NCBI GenBank assembly: GCA_016297675.1
Contig: JAEDGE010000106.1
Coordinates: forward strand, 1 to 6,867
Reading direction: 5' to 3'
DNA from: Oscillospiraceae bacterium
Lineage (GTDB): Bacteria; Bacillota; Clostridia; Oscillospirales; Ruminococcaceae
DNA length: 6,867 nucleotides
Below are positions 1 through 6,800 of this stretch, piece by piece (position 1 is the stretch's first letter; each line of letters begins with the position of its first letter). The position numbers and the translations under genes were made by a program. The notes under the pieces were generated by a model that was not told the DNA's origin, made no database searches, and saw only the letters and a list, made by a program, of their open reading frames with translations.

Positions 1-22
1 CGTGGACTTTTTCGGCAATGGA

Positions 23-51
23 TTGACAGAAAGTTGATTTCATGATACAAT
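23..51 (+). promoter_or_regulatory. SigA-type promoter with extended -10, upstream of the peptidase/glycosyltransferase pair
   Basis: A perfect -35 hexamer TTGACA lies at 23-28 and a near-perfect -10 hexamer TACAAT at 46-51, separated by exactly 17 bp. A TG at 43-44 one base before the -10 gives an extended -10 element. Transcription should start around 57-60, leaving an untranslated leader of about 25 bases before the first gene. No operator-like repeat is seen around it, so the sequence gives no hint of a specific regulator; a constitutive vegetative promoter is the simplest reading. Confidence 0.85.
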
Positions 52-73
52 AAGAGGAAACCACAAAAAAGAG

Positions 74-82
74 AAAGGTGGG
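74..82 (+). promoter_or_regulatory. Ribosome binding site of the C39-like peptidase gene
   Basis: The stretch AAAGGTGGG ends directly before ATG 83. Three in-frame ATG codons follow, at 83, 86 and 92. The spacing is very short for 83, acceptable for 86 and good for 92 (about 10 bases from the end of the purine run). The true protein may therefore be one or three residues shorter than the longest reading frame; nothing functional changes because these residues are in the cytoplasmic tail. Confidence 0.6.
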
Positions 83-1033
83 ATGATGAATATGGCAGGA
101 TCTGCAACACCACCCTCTCAGCAACCGAGAAAACGAGTGTCTCATGTGCAGGCAAAAAACCGTCGGGTACTGGCTGTTTTGCTGCTGGCATTTCTCATTT
201 TCCTGTTCCGAAGAGGCTGCGTTGCCTGTGTTCGTTCTCATGATAAAAAAGAGAATCAAACTGCTGCTGTCACGACAACAGCGGTCACAACAGAATTAAC
301 TTCAGAAGAAACGACAGTGACCACGACAACACTATTGCAAACCAACAATGCAACGGTGACAACAACGGAGGTATTGCCAACAGAATACCTGATTTCCGGA
401 GAATTGCCATCGTCTTACTTAATAGAAGTGGATCCGATTTTACAAAATCCAGAATTGCCCACAGGCTGTGAAATTACAACATTAACCATGTTGCTGCGTT
501 CGGTTGGCTTTGATGTAGATAAGGTGCAGCTGGCAGATGGTTATCTGACCTGTGAGAGTGAAGGAAAGGCTACTCCGAAAGAGGCTTTTATCGGTTCGCC
601 ATATGATACCGCTGGGTATGGCTGCTATGCTTCCGTGATTGTAGATACCGCAAGGAAATATCTGTCTGCTCAAAACAGCGGAAGAATTGTCAAGGAATTA
701 GTAAGTGTTGATTTTGAAGATTTGCTGCGGGAAGTGGCAAGCAACCGCCCGGTTGCTGTTTGGGCGAGTATTAATCTTGTGGATATTCAAGAAATTTATG
801 CATATACCATCTATGATTATGTAGGAAAAACAGAAAATGGCGGCACCACAGAACCAAAGGATTTGGATGTATACTGGCTGGAGAATGAACATGCTTTTCT
901 GCTGAAAGGATATGATCTGGATCGTGGGGTTGTCATTGTAAATGACCCCTTGAACGGAGAGATGGAGTATTCGCTCGAACGATTTAAGGAATGCTATGCA
1001 CAATGTTATCGGCAGGCAGTGATTATTTATTAA
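83..1033 (+). CDS. Membrane-anchored extracellular C39-like (Peptidase_C39_2) cysteine peptidase domain protein
   Basis: This is a 316-residue predicted type II membrane protein. Residues 1-28 form a short basic cytoplasmic tail, and 29-43 a single hydrophobic helix followed by RR and a CxxC pair (Cys46, Cys49). Residues 60-98 form a low-complexity threonine-rich stalk that should hold the domain away from the membrane. The globular part (about 103-316) matches the papain-like C39_2 fold. The motif LPTGCEITTLTMLL at 125-138 contains the presumed nucleophile Cys129. NEHAFLLKGYD at 268-278 contains His270, and VNDPL at 286-290 supplies the usual Asn/Asp. All catalytic positions are present, so it may be active, but substrates of this family are mostly unknown and no export transporter is encoded nearby. 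There is no lipobox and no clear signal peptidase site, so it probably stays membrane-bound. It shares a transcript with the glycosyltransferase 21 bp downstream. The family call is firm; the biological role is not known. Confidence 0.85.
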   Translation: MMNMAGSATPPSQQPRKRVSHVQAKNRRVLAVLLLAFLIFLFRRGCVACVRSHDKKENQTAAVTTTAVTTELTSEETTVTTTTLLQTNNATVTTTEVLPTEYLISGELPSSYLIEVDPILQNPELPTGCEITTLTMLLRSVGFDVDKVQLADGYLTCESEGKATPKEAFIGSPYDTAGYGCYASVIVDTARKYLSAQNSGRIVKELVSVDFEDLLREVASNRPVAVWASINLVDIQEIYAYTIYDYVGKTENGGTTEPKDLDVYWLENEHAFLLKGYDLDRGVVIVNDPLNGEMEYSLERFKECYAQCYRQAVIIY

Positions 1034-1054
1034 GAGATAGGGAGTACGGAAACG

Positions 1055-2032
1055 ATGAAGCTGATCATACAAATTCCCTGCTACAATGAGGCAGAGACAC
1101 TGGCGTTGGCAGTACAGGATCTGCCGAAGCAGATGGATGGCATTGATACCATTGAATATCTGATCATCAATGACGGCAGTACAGATGGTACAGTGGAAGC
1201 GGCAAGAGCGTTAGGCATTCATCATATTGTGTCTTTTCGCCGCAACAAAGGGCTTGCAAGGGGCTTTCTGGCGGGATTGGATGCCTGTTTGCGTCTGGGA
1301 GCGGATATCATTGTAAATACGGATGCGGACAACCAGTATTGTGGGGCAGACATTTCCAAACTGGTAAAACCGATTCTGGACAAAAAGGCAGATATGGTGA
1401 TCGGGGAGCGTCCAATTGATCAGACCGAACATTTTTCCTGGCAAAAAAAGAAGTTTCAGCATCTGGGCAGCTGGGTGGTGCGAGTGGCATCGCATACAGA
1501 TGTGCCGGATGCACCAAGTGGGTTCCGTGCGTATTCGAGAGAAGCTGCCATGCGGTTGAATGTCGTGAATGAGTATACCTATACATTGGAAACAATTATT
1601 CAGGCAGGGCAGAGCAAGATGGCGATTGCGTCTGTGCCGATTCGCACGAATCCAGAAACCCGCCCATCCCGTCTATTTTCGAGTATGTGGCGGTATATGA
1701 AGCGGTCGGCTTCCGTCATTACCCGTTCGTTTGTGATGTACAAGCCGCTGAAATTTTTCGGCACACTGGGAGCGGTGATTTTTGCACTGGGTGTGCTGCT
1801 GGGCATTCGGTTTCTGGTCTACTTTGCAATTGGAGAGGGAAGCGGTCATGTGCAGTCTTTGATTTTGACAGCAGTCTTGCTGATGATTGGATTCCAGACC
1901 ATTATTATGGGGCTGTTGGGGGACACTGTGGCAGCCAATCGAAAGATTTTAGAGGATGTGCAGTATCATATCCGGAAGATGGACTATGATGGACATCCGG
2001 AAACAGAATTGCCGGATGATAACGCCGAGTGA
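1055..2032 (+). CDS. Family 2 glycosyltransferase, polyprenyl-phosphate sugar synthase (DPM/GtrB-like) type, with two C-terminal membrane helices
   Basis: This 325-residue protein probably transfers a sugar from a nucleotide donor to polyprenyl phosphate or a related lipid acceptor on the cytoplasmic face of the membrane. The N-terminal GT-A domain (1 to about 225) begins IIQIPCYNEAETL and carries the nucleotide-binding motif NDGSTD at 39-44. The DxD-type metal site DADNQY is at 90-95 and the family signature PDAPSGFRAYSR at 151-162. Two hydrophobic helices follow, at about 235-258 and 267-289, then a charged tail ending in acidic residues. Length and layout fit the DPM1/DPG-synthase-like branch of GT2. 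The start at 1055 is preceded by AGGGAG at 1039-1044, and the gene follows the peptidase gene by 21 bp, implying cotranscription from the promoter at 23-51. The sugar and acceptor cannot be told from the sequence. No flippase or other glycan genes are in the window, so the pathway is open. Confidence 0.88.
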   Translation: MKLIIQIPCYNEAETLALAVQDLPKQMDGIDTIEYLIINDGSTDGTVEAARALGIHHIVSFRRNKGLARGFLAGLDACLRLGADIIVNTDADNQYCGADISKLVKPILDKKADMVIGERPIDQTEHFSWQKKKFQHLGSWVVRVASHTDVPDAPSGFRAYSREAAMRLNVVNEYTYTLETIIQAGQSKMAIASVPIRTNPETRPSRLFSSMWRYMKRSASVITRSFVMYKPLKFFGTLGAVIFALGVLLGIRFLVYFAIGEGSGHVQSLILTAVLLMIGFQTIIMGLLGDTVAANRKILEDVQYHIRKMDYDGHPETELPDDNAE

Positions 2033-2041
2033 ATCAGCGAA

Positions 2042-2059
2042 TTGTTTCATGTGAAACAA
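2042..2059. promoter_or_regulatory. parS-like centromere site (candidate ParB/Spo0J binding site)
   Basis: The core TGTTTCATGTGAAACA at 2043-2058 differs from the widely conserved bacterial parS consensus TGTTTCACGTGAAACA at one central position (C to T; G to A on the other strand). One further complementary pair (T2042, A2059) extends the two arms to 8 bp around a central TG. It sits between convergent genes, directly beside the shared terminator. parS sites bind ParB/Spo0J and nucleate chromosome segregation complexes, usually near the replication origin. The likeness is seen directly; binding is inferred. Confidence 0.55.
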
Positions 2060-2091
2060 AAAGAGGACAGCCTAAACGGTTGTCCTCTTTT
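2059..2091. terminator. Bidirectional intrinsic terminator between convergent genes
   Basis: The arms 2060-2072 and 2078-2090 form a 13 bp stem with one G-T wobble (on the + transcript) and a 5-base loop TAAAC. An added A-T pair at 2059/2091 makes 14 bp. On the + strand the stem runs into TTTTCATTTTC, and on the - strand into TTTTTGTTTC, so each transcript gets a U-rich tail. It ends the glycosyltransferase transcript (stop at 2032) and the dehydratase-like transcript (stop at 2104). Confidence 0.85.
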
Positions 2092-2103
2092 CATTTTCAA
2101 GTC

Positions 2104-3330
2104 TTATTTTTCTACCGCAGCCGATGCCAGCATCAGCTTAATCCGGTTTTCCTGATTGACCTTGGTTGCACCAGGGTCGTAGTCAATTGCCACAATATTG
2201 GCATCTGGATACGCCTGCTTAATGGTACGAGCCATGCCTTTTGCGACAATATGGTTCGGCAGACAGCCGAACGGCTGCGTACAGATAATATTTTTGATAC
2301 CGTGTTCCACGAGCACTGCCATCTCTGCGGTAATCATCCAGCCTTCTCCCATGCAGATGCCCTGATTGGTGTACTTGTCCGCCGCTTTTCGCAGCTCCTC
2401 AAAATCATGCATGGGCGTAAAGACACCATGTTTTTCCATACAACGAATGGTTTCCATCTGCTTGCCGTGCAGGAATTTATATCCAATGCCGAATAGCGTG
2501 GTGTGCAGATTGTGGTACTGGTACAGTTTTGCATTGTTTTCCGAGTTGGCAGCACAGTATAAGATAAAGGACATCAGCGTTGGTACAACTGGTTCACAGC
2601 CCTCCTGCAACAGGAAATCCTCCAGATGATTGTTCGCAAGCGGAGAGTACTTGACATAGATTTCACCGATGATGCCGACCTTTCTTTTTGGTTTCTGGCT
2701 GCGGGGAATGGCTGCAAAATCCTCCAGCATGGCAGTATACCATTTCTTTGTGTTGCTGTAGTGGCTCGTCTGGAATAGTTTTTTCAATGTTTCCTGCCAC
2801 TGATCCAGTACCTGTTGGGATTCCCCTTCGTTCAGTTCGTAGGGGCGGCACTGGTTATACAGCGTCATCAGCAAATCCGCATACAGGACACCATATACTA
2901 ATTTTATGCAAAGTGGCAAGGTGAGCTGAAAGCCGCTTGCTTTTTCCAGACCGGCGAAATTCAGAGAGATGACAGGGACTTGCGGAAATTGCTGTGCCAT
3001 GCATTTCCGCAGCAGGTGGATATAATTCGAGGCACGGCAGCCACCGCCGGTCTGTGTGATGAGCAGGGCAGTTTTATCTGGATCATATTTGCCGCTTTTG
3101 AGTGCCTCTACAAATTGTCCGACCACAAGCAGGGCGGGATAGCAGGTGTCGTTGTGGACATTTTTCAGTCCCTCTTCCACAACGGTGCGGGAAGTAGATT
3201 CCAGCAGTTCCATGTGATAGCCGTACTGTTCAAAGATAGAGATTAAAAGCCGAAAGTGAATCGGCAGCATATTGGGGACTAATATGGTATGCGTTTTTCG
3301 CATTTCGGGTGTAAATTGCTGATAATTCAT
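2104..3330 (-). CDS. 2-hydroxyacyl-CoA dehydratase-like iron-sulfur protein (COG3581-like), C-terminal half of a split activase/dehydratase
   Basis: This 408-residue protein matches the C-terminal part of the large acyl-CoA dehydratase activase-related proteins of Clostridia. It opens with FTPEMRKTHTILVPNMLPIH, the sequence that normally continues the fused protein. Conserved cysteines are in NDTCYPA (Cys63), TGGGCRASNY (Cys98) and CTQPFGCLPNH (Cys350, Cys356), likely ligands of an iron-sulfur cluster as in 2-hydroxyglutaryl-CoA dehydratase subunits. GEIYVKYSP at 222-230 is another family block. There are no membrane segments, so it should be cytoplasmic. ATG 3330 is preferred over an in-frame TTG at 3336: AGGAG at 3337-3341 touches the TTG but lies 6 bases from the ATG. 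Its presumed partner is the activase encoded upstream on the same strand. The 517 bp gap between them is unusual for such partners; no convincing promoter was found in it, so cotranscription or an unrecognised promoter are both possible. The substrate is unknown, and true dehydratase activity is unproven for this subgroup. Confidence 0.85.
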   Translation of the reverse strand: MNYQQFTPEMRKTHTILVPNMLPIHFRLLISIFEQYGYHMELLESTSRTVVEEGLKNVHNDTCYPALLVVGQFVEALKSGKYDPDKTALLITQTGGGCRASNYIHLLRKCMAQQFPQVPVISLNFAGLEKASGFQLTLPLCIKLVYGVLYADLLMTLYNQCRPYELNEGESQQVLDQWQETLKKLFQTSHYSNTKKWYTAMLEDFAAIPRSQKPKRKVGIIGEIYVKYSPLANNHLEDFLLQEGCEPVVPTLMSFILYCAANSENNAKLYQYHNLHTTLFGIGYKFLHGKQMETIRCMEKHGVFTPMHDFEELRKAADKYTNQGICMGEGWMITAEMAVLVEHGIKNIICTQPFGCLPNHIVAKGMARTIKQAYPDANIVAIDYDPGATKVNQENRIKLMLASAAVEK

Positions 3331-3336
3331 AAACAA

Positions 3337-3341
3337 CTCCT
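3337..3341 (-). promoter_or_regulatory. Ribosome binding site that fixes the dehydratase-like start
   Basis: On the - strand AGGAG is followed by six bases (TTGTTT) and then ATG at 3330. The in-frame TTG at 3336 is directly adjacent to AGGAG and too close to be used, so translation should begin at 3330. Confidence 0.85.
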
Positions 3342-3353
3342 ATTAAAAACGCC

Positions 3354-3445
3354 GGATGGAAGACCGTTTCATTGAGAGAAAATGTCTTCTTAGGAAAACC
3401 TTTTCTGAACCGTCCAGCAAGGCTGGGGCACATCCCCAGCTTGCT
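3354..3445. repeat. Hairpin cluster upstream of the dehydratase-like gene
   Basis: Several fold-back arms follow each other. GAAGAC at 3359-3364 pairs with GTCTTC at 3384-3389, with an inner TTTC/GAAA pairing. GGATGG at 3354-3359 can close around it with CCGTCC at 3410-3415, using one wobble on the + strand. A strong hairpin then spans 3416-3445 (AGCAAGGCTGGGG, loop CACAT, CCCCAGCTTGCT; 12 pairs with one bulged G). On the - strand this lies in the leader region of the dehydratase-like gene. No U-tract follows the strong hairpin on either strand, so it is not a standard terminator. No coding potential is credible here. Confidence 0.6.
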
Positions 3446-3450
3446 TGTGT

Positions 3451-3517
3451 AAACAGCAATTGCCCCTGTAAAAAACAGAAAATTTGCAACCTTATGATGA
3501 AAAAGCAATTGCTGTTT
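3451..3517. repeat. Perfect 13 bp inverted repeat with 41 bp spacer
   Basis: AAACAGCAATTGC at 3451-3463 is exactly complementary to GCAATTGCTGTTT at 3505-3517. The spacer contains a small CTGT/ACAG hairpin at 3467-3478. The arms include the 8 bp palindrome GCAATTGC. This could be an RNA stem, a protein-binding pair, or the ends of a small repeat element; the sequence alone does not decide. Confidence 0.6.
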
Positions 3518-3559
3518 GTTGTTTTTATTGCTTATCGATTTTGATTTGTTCGCTTTTTA

Positions 3560-3629
3560 TTTTTGCTTCGCAAAAACGTGGGCTGCTCGCCCACACCTCG
3601 GCAGCATTTTTGAAAAACTGCTGCACCGA
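3560..3629. repeat. Cluster of three consecutive hairpins in the intergenic gap
   Basis: Three hairpins stand in a row. TTTTTGC-TTC-GCAAAAA spans 3560-3576 and GTGGGC-TGCTC-GCCCAC spans 3578-3594. A longer imperfect one at 3599-3629 pairs CGGCAGCATTTTT with AAAAACTGCTGCACCG, with a one-base and a two-base bulge. The spacing between them is one and four bases. The set is similar in style to the cloverleaf element at 3673-3845 but has no obvious closing stem. It looks like an interspersed intergenic repeat. Confidence 0.6.
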
Positions 3630-3672
3630 AAAACTTTTTAGTACATCGTTCTGCAGATTTTGCGTTTTCTTT

Positions 3673-3845
3673 TATACTAGGCTCTATTGCAAAATCTACA
3701 ATTTTGCAATACCGGCAATGCATTGCCGGTGGTGGCTTTGCCACCAAGAGCCGCCGTTCATACTGTCCTCGCAAAGCCGATGGCTTTGCAGCCGCTTTTA
3801 GCGGCATTGCAAACAACGGTGTTGTTTGCAATAGAGGACAGTATA
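3673..3845. mobile_element. MITE-like fold-back element made of two cloverleaf structures
   Basis: Unit 1 (3680-3752) has a closing stem GGCTCT/AGAGCC around three hairpins at 3686-3710, 3711-3730 (a perfect 20 bp palindrome) and 3731-3745. Unit 2 (3760-3844) has an 11 bp closing stem ATACTGTCCTC/GAGGACAGTAT around three hairpins at 3771-3789, 3791-3805 and 3806-3832, the last with 12 bp arms. All stems are perfect and loops are mostly 3 bases. In unit 2, 74 of 85 bases are paired; in unit 1, 64 of 73. The ends TATACTAGGCTCTATTGC (3673-3690) and GCAATAGAGGACAGTATA (3828-3845) are inverted copies with three mismatches. TTTTATA occurs directly at 3670-3676 and 3846-3852, overlapping the ends, and may be a target-site duplication. 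There is no open reading frame for a transposase. It lies directly after the stop codon of the activase gene. Mobility is inferred; the structure is seen. Confidence 0.65.
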
Positions 3846-3847
3846 TT

Positions 3848-6800
3848 TTATACCGAAACAGGCTCTTTTTCTTCCGGTTTCTCTTCGTTTGCCACTGGTT
3901 CCACAGTTTGTGGGTTCGGCACATCTGCACCAATTGCCGCTTTTAAGCTCCGCAAGCGGATTTTCGCCGCCCCAAGATTGCTGATTTCATCAATTTTTAA
4001 TTGTGTATACAGCTTTCCACCTTGTTCCAGAATCCGCCGTACTTCATCTGTCGTAATTGCATCAATGCCGCAGCCGAAAGAAACCAGCTGTACCATTTGA
4101 AAATCCGGCTGTGTTGTCACATACTGTGCGGCACGGTACATTCTGGAATGATACGTCCACTGGTTCAGTGCCTGTAATTCCGGTGTCTGTGCCAGTTCGG
4201 CAATGCTGTCTTCTGTAATGACTGCCATCCCCAGACTGCTGATCAGTTTGTGAATGCCGTGGTTGATCTCCGGATCAATGTGATAAGGTCTGCCAGCCAG
4301 TACCACAATGGTTTTTCCAGCTGCCCGTGCCTGTCGGATAATCTCCTGAGCCGTCTGTGCAATTTGGGTGCGATAGGTTTCCAAGGCTGCAAACCCTTGC
4401 TCCAGTGCAGCTGCAATTTCTTTCTTCGTTGCATAGTCAGAGAGACAGGCGTGTAAAACCGTCACCACATGTTTCCGGCGGTTCAAATCCAAAAACGGAT
4501 GTAGGAAATTCTGTTCATTCAGCTTTTCATTGTTTGCCAGCAGCAGTTCTGGATAATAGGCAACGACTGGACAGTTATAATGATTGTCAGAGTCGCCCTC
4601 GTCTATGTTGTAGGTCATGCATGGATAAAAAATGAAATCCACTTTCTGCTCCAGCAGGCTTTCCATGTGACCGTGTGCCAGTTTTGCCGGATAGCAGACA
4701 GTATCAGAGGGGATGGTGCTCTGCCCTTTATAATACGTCTTTCGGGTGCTTTCTTCCGAGAGTTTTACGGCAAAGCCCAGTTTTGTAAAGAATGTATACC
4801 ACAGTGGCAGTTGGTCATAGTAATGCAGTGCCATCGGCAGCCCCACGGTTGCCTTTGGATGTTCCGGCTGTCGGTCAGCCAAAGCACGCAGGGTTTCATA
4901 TTTCCAGTCCACCAGATTGGGAATTTGTTCTTCTTTGGAAACACCAGCTCCCCGTTCGCAGCGGTTGCCGGAAATAAACCGTTTGCCGTTAGAGAACCGC
5001 AGAATCTGTAAATTACAGTGTGCCGTGCAGCCGTTGCAGTTGGTATTCTGTGTACGGTAAGTCAGGGTGTGTAAGTCCATCAGGGAGAGCAGGGAACTCT
5101 TGCCATTCGAGTGCTCCTTGGCATAAATGGCAGCACCGAATGCACCCATCAGACCGGAGATTGCCGGACGGATGACCTCTCGCTTTAGTTCCCGTTCAAA
5201 ACACCGCAGCACGGCATCATTCAGGAATGTGCCGCCCTGTACGACGATGTGTTTGCCGAGTTCTTCCGGCGAACGGGCACGGATGACTTTATAAATGGCA
5301 TTTTTGACAATGGAGCCGGACAGTCCAGCAGAAATATCTGCAACCGTTGCACCGTCCTTTTGTGCCTGCTTGACACTGCTGTTCATGAAGACGGTACAGC
5401 GAGAGCCGAGGTCAACTGGTCGCTCTGCAAACAGACCGAGCTTTGCAAATTCCGCTACATCATAGCCCAATGCATTGGCAAATGCCTGAATGAACGAACC
5501 GCAGCCGGAGGAGCAGGCTTCGTTCAGCATAATGCTGTCGATGGCACCATTTTTGATTTGAAAGCACTTGATATCCTGTCCGCCGATGTCAATGATAAAA
5601 TCTACATCCGGACAGAAGAATTCTGCTGCCCGAAAATGGGCTACGGTTTCGACAATGCCGAAGTCAATCCCTAAACCGGCTTTCAGCATTTCTTCTCCGT
5701 ATCCGGTGACGGCACTGCCGAAGATTTCCAGATTCGGATTTTTTTTCTGATACATGGTTTCCAGTGCACGTTTCACGCATTCCAGCGGCTGTCCTTTATT
5801 GGTTTCGTAGAAGGAATAGAGCAGGGTATTGTCTTCCCCGATAAGGGCAACTTTTGTGGTGGTCGAGCCGGCATCCACACCGAGATAGGCTTTTCCCTGA
5901 TAGGTGTGCAGGTCGCCATGCTGCACATCATTTTTTGCATGCCGTTCTCGGAAACGGTCGTATTCCTCCTGATAGCTGAACAGCGGCTGATCTGCAATCA
6001 CCGTGTGATTGGTTTCAGCGGCTTCCATCTGTTTCAAGAGGGCTTCTCCGGTGAGGGGCTTTTCGCAGCTGGCTTCCGCAGCGAGGGCACAGCCATAGGC
6101 AACAAACGTTCTGCCGTCCACTGGGAAGATGGCGTGGTCTGCATCTAAGTGCAGCGTCTGCATAAAGGCATTGCGGAGTCCCTGTAGAAATGAGAGCGGT
6201 CCGCCAAGAAAGAGCACACTTCCTTCTATTTTGCGTCCCTGTGCCAGACCGGAAACCGTCTGATCTACGACTGCCTGATAAATGCTGGCAGCCACATTTT
6301 CCCGTTTTGCCCCCTGATTCAGCAGCGGCTGAATATCGGATTTTGCAAATACGCCGCAGCGTGCAGCAATGGGATAAGTACGGTCGGCTTTCAGTGCCAT
6401 GCGGTCGAGTTCATCCACTGTCACATCCAGCAGGGTTGCCATCTGGTCGATAAATGCACCTGTACCGCCGGCACAGGAACCGTTCATTCGTTGTTCGACA
6501 CCGCCAGTCAGAAAGATGATTTTTGCATCTTCCCCGCCCAGTTCAATGACGGCATCTGCCTGGGGATAGCGTTCCTTGACGGCAAGAAACGCAGCATGGA
6601 CTTCCTGTACAAAAGGGATGTTTGCAGCATTCGCCAGACCCAGACCAGCAGAACCGGTCATATGAACAGAGAACAGGGTTGCTGGATGTTCTTTGATAAT
6701 GGCTTGGAGTTGTTCTGCAACGGCTTCCTTGACTTTGGAGAAATGCCGTTGGTAGGTACTGTGCAGGACGTGATGTTCTGCATCTAAAATGACGGTTTTG

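Noticed and set aside
3230..3508. 92-codon open frame on the - strand overlapping the dehydratase-like start
   Set aside because: It runs through hairpin repeats and then into the 5' part of a well-supported gene in another frame; it has no recognisable domain and no good ribosome binding site.
3671..3676. TATAAA on the - strand at the element end as a -10 box for the dehydratase-like gene
   Set aside because: No acceptable -35 hexamer is found 16-18 bp upstream; TTGTAG lies 19 bp away and matches only three of six positions.
3806..3832. 12 bp hairpin as a Rho-independent terminator of the activase gene
   Set aside because: It is close to the stop codon but on the - strand it is followed by GCCGCTAAAAGC rather than a U-tract.
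3680..3844. tRNA genes, suggested by the cloverleaf folds
   Set aside because: Stem lengths, missing anticodon and D/T-arm consensus bases, and a zero-loop palindrome in unit 1 do not fit tRNA.
3451..3845. CRISPR array
   Set aside because: There are no regularly spaced direct repeats with unique spacers; the repeats are inverted and unequal.
3484..4100. Several 80-137 codon open frames on both strands across the hairpin repeats
   Set aside because: They arise from palindromic repeat sequence or are antisense to the activase C-terminus, and show no family signature.
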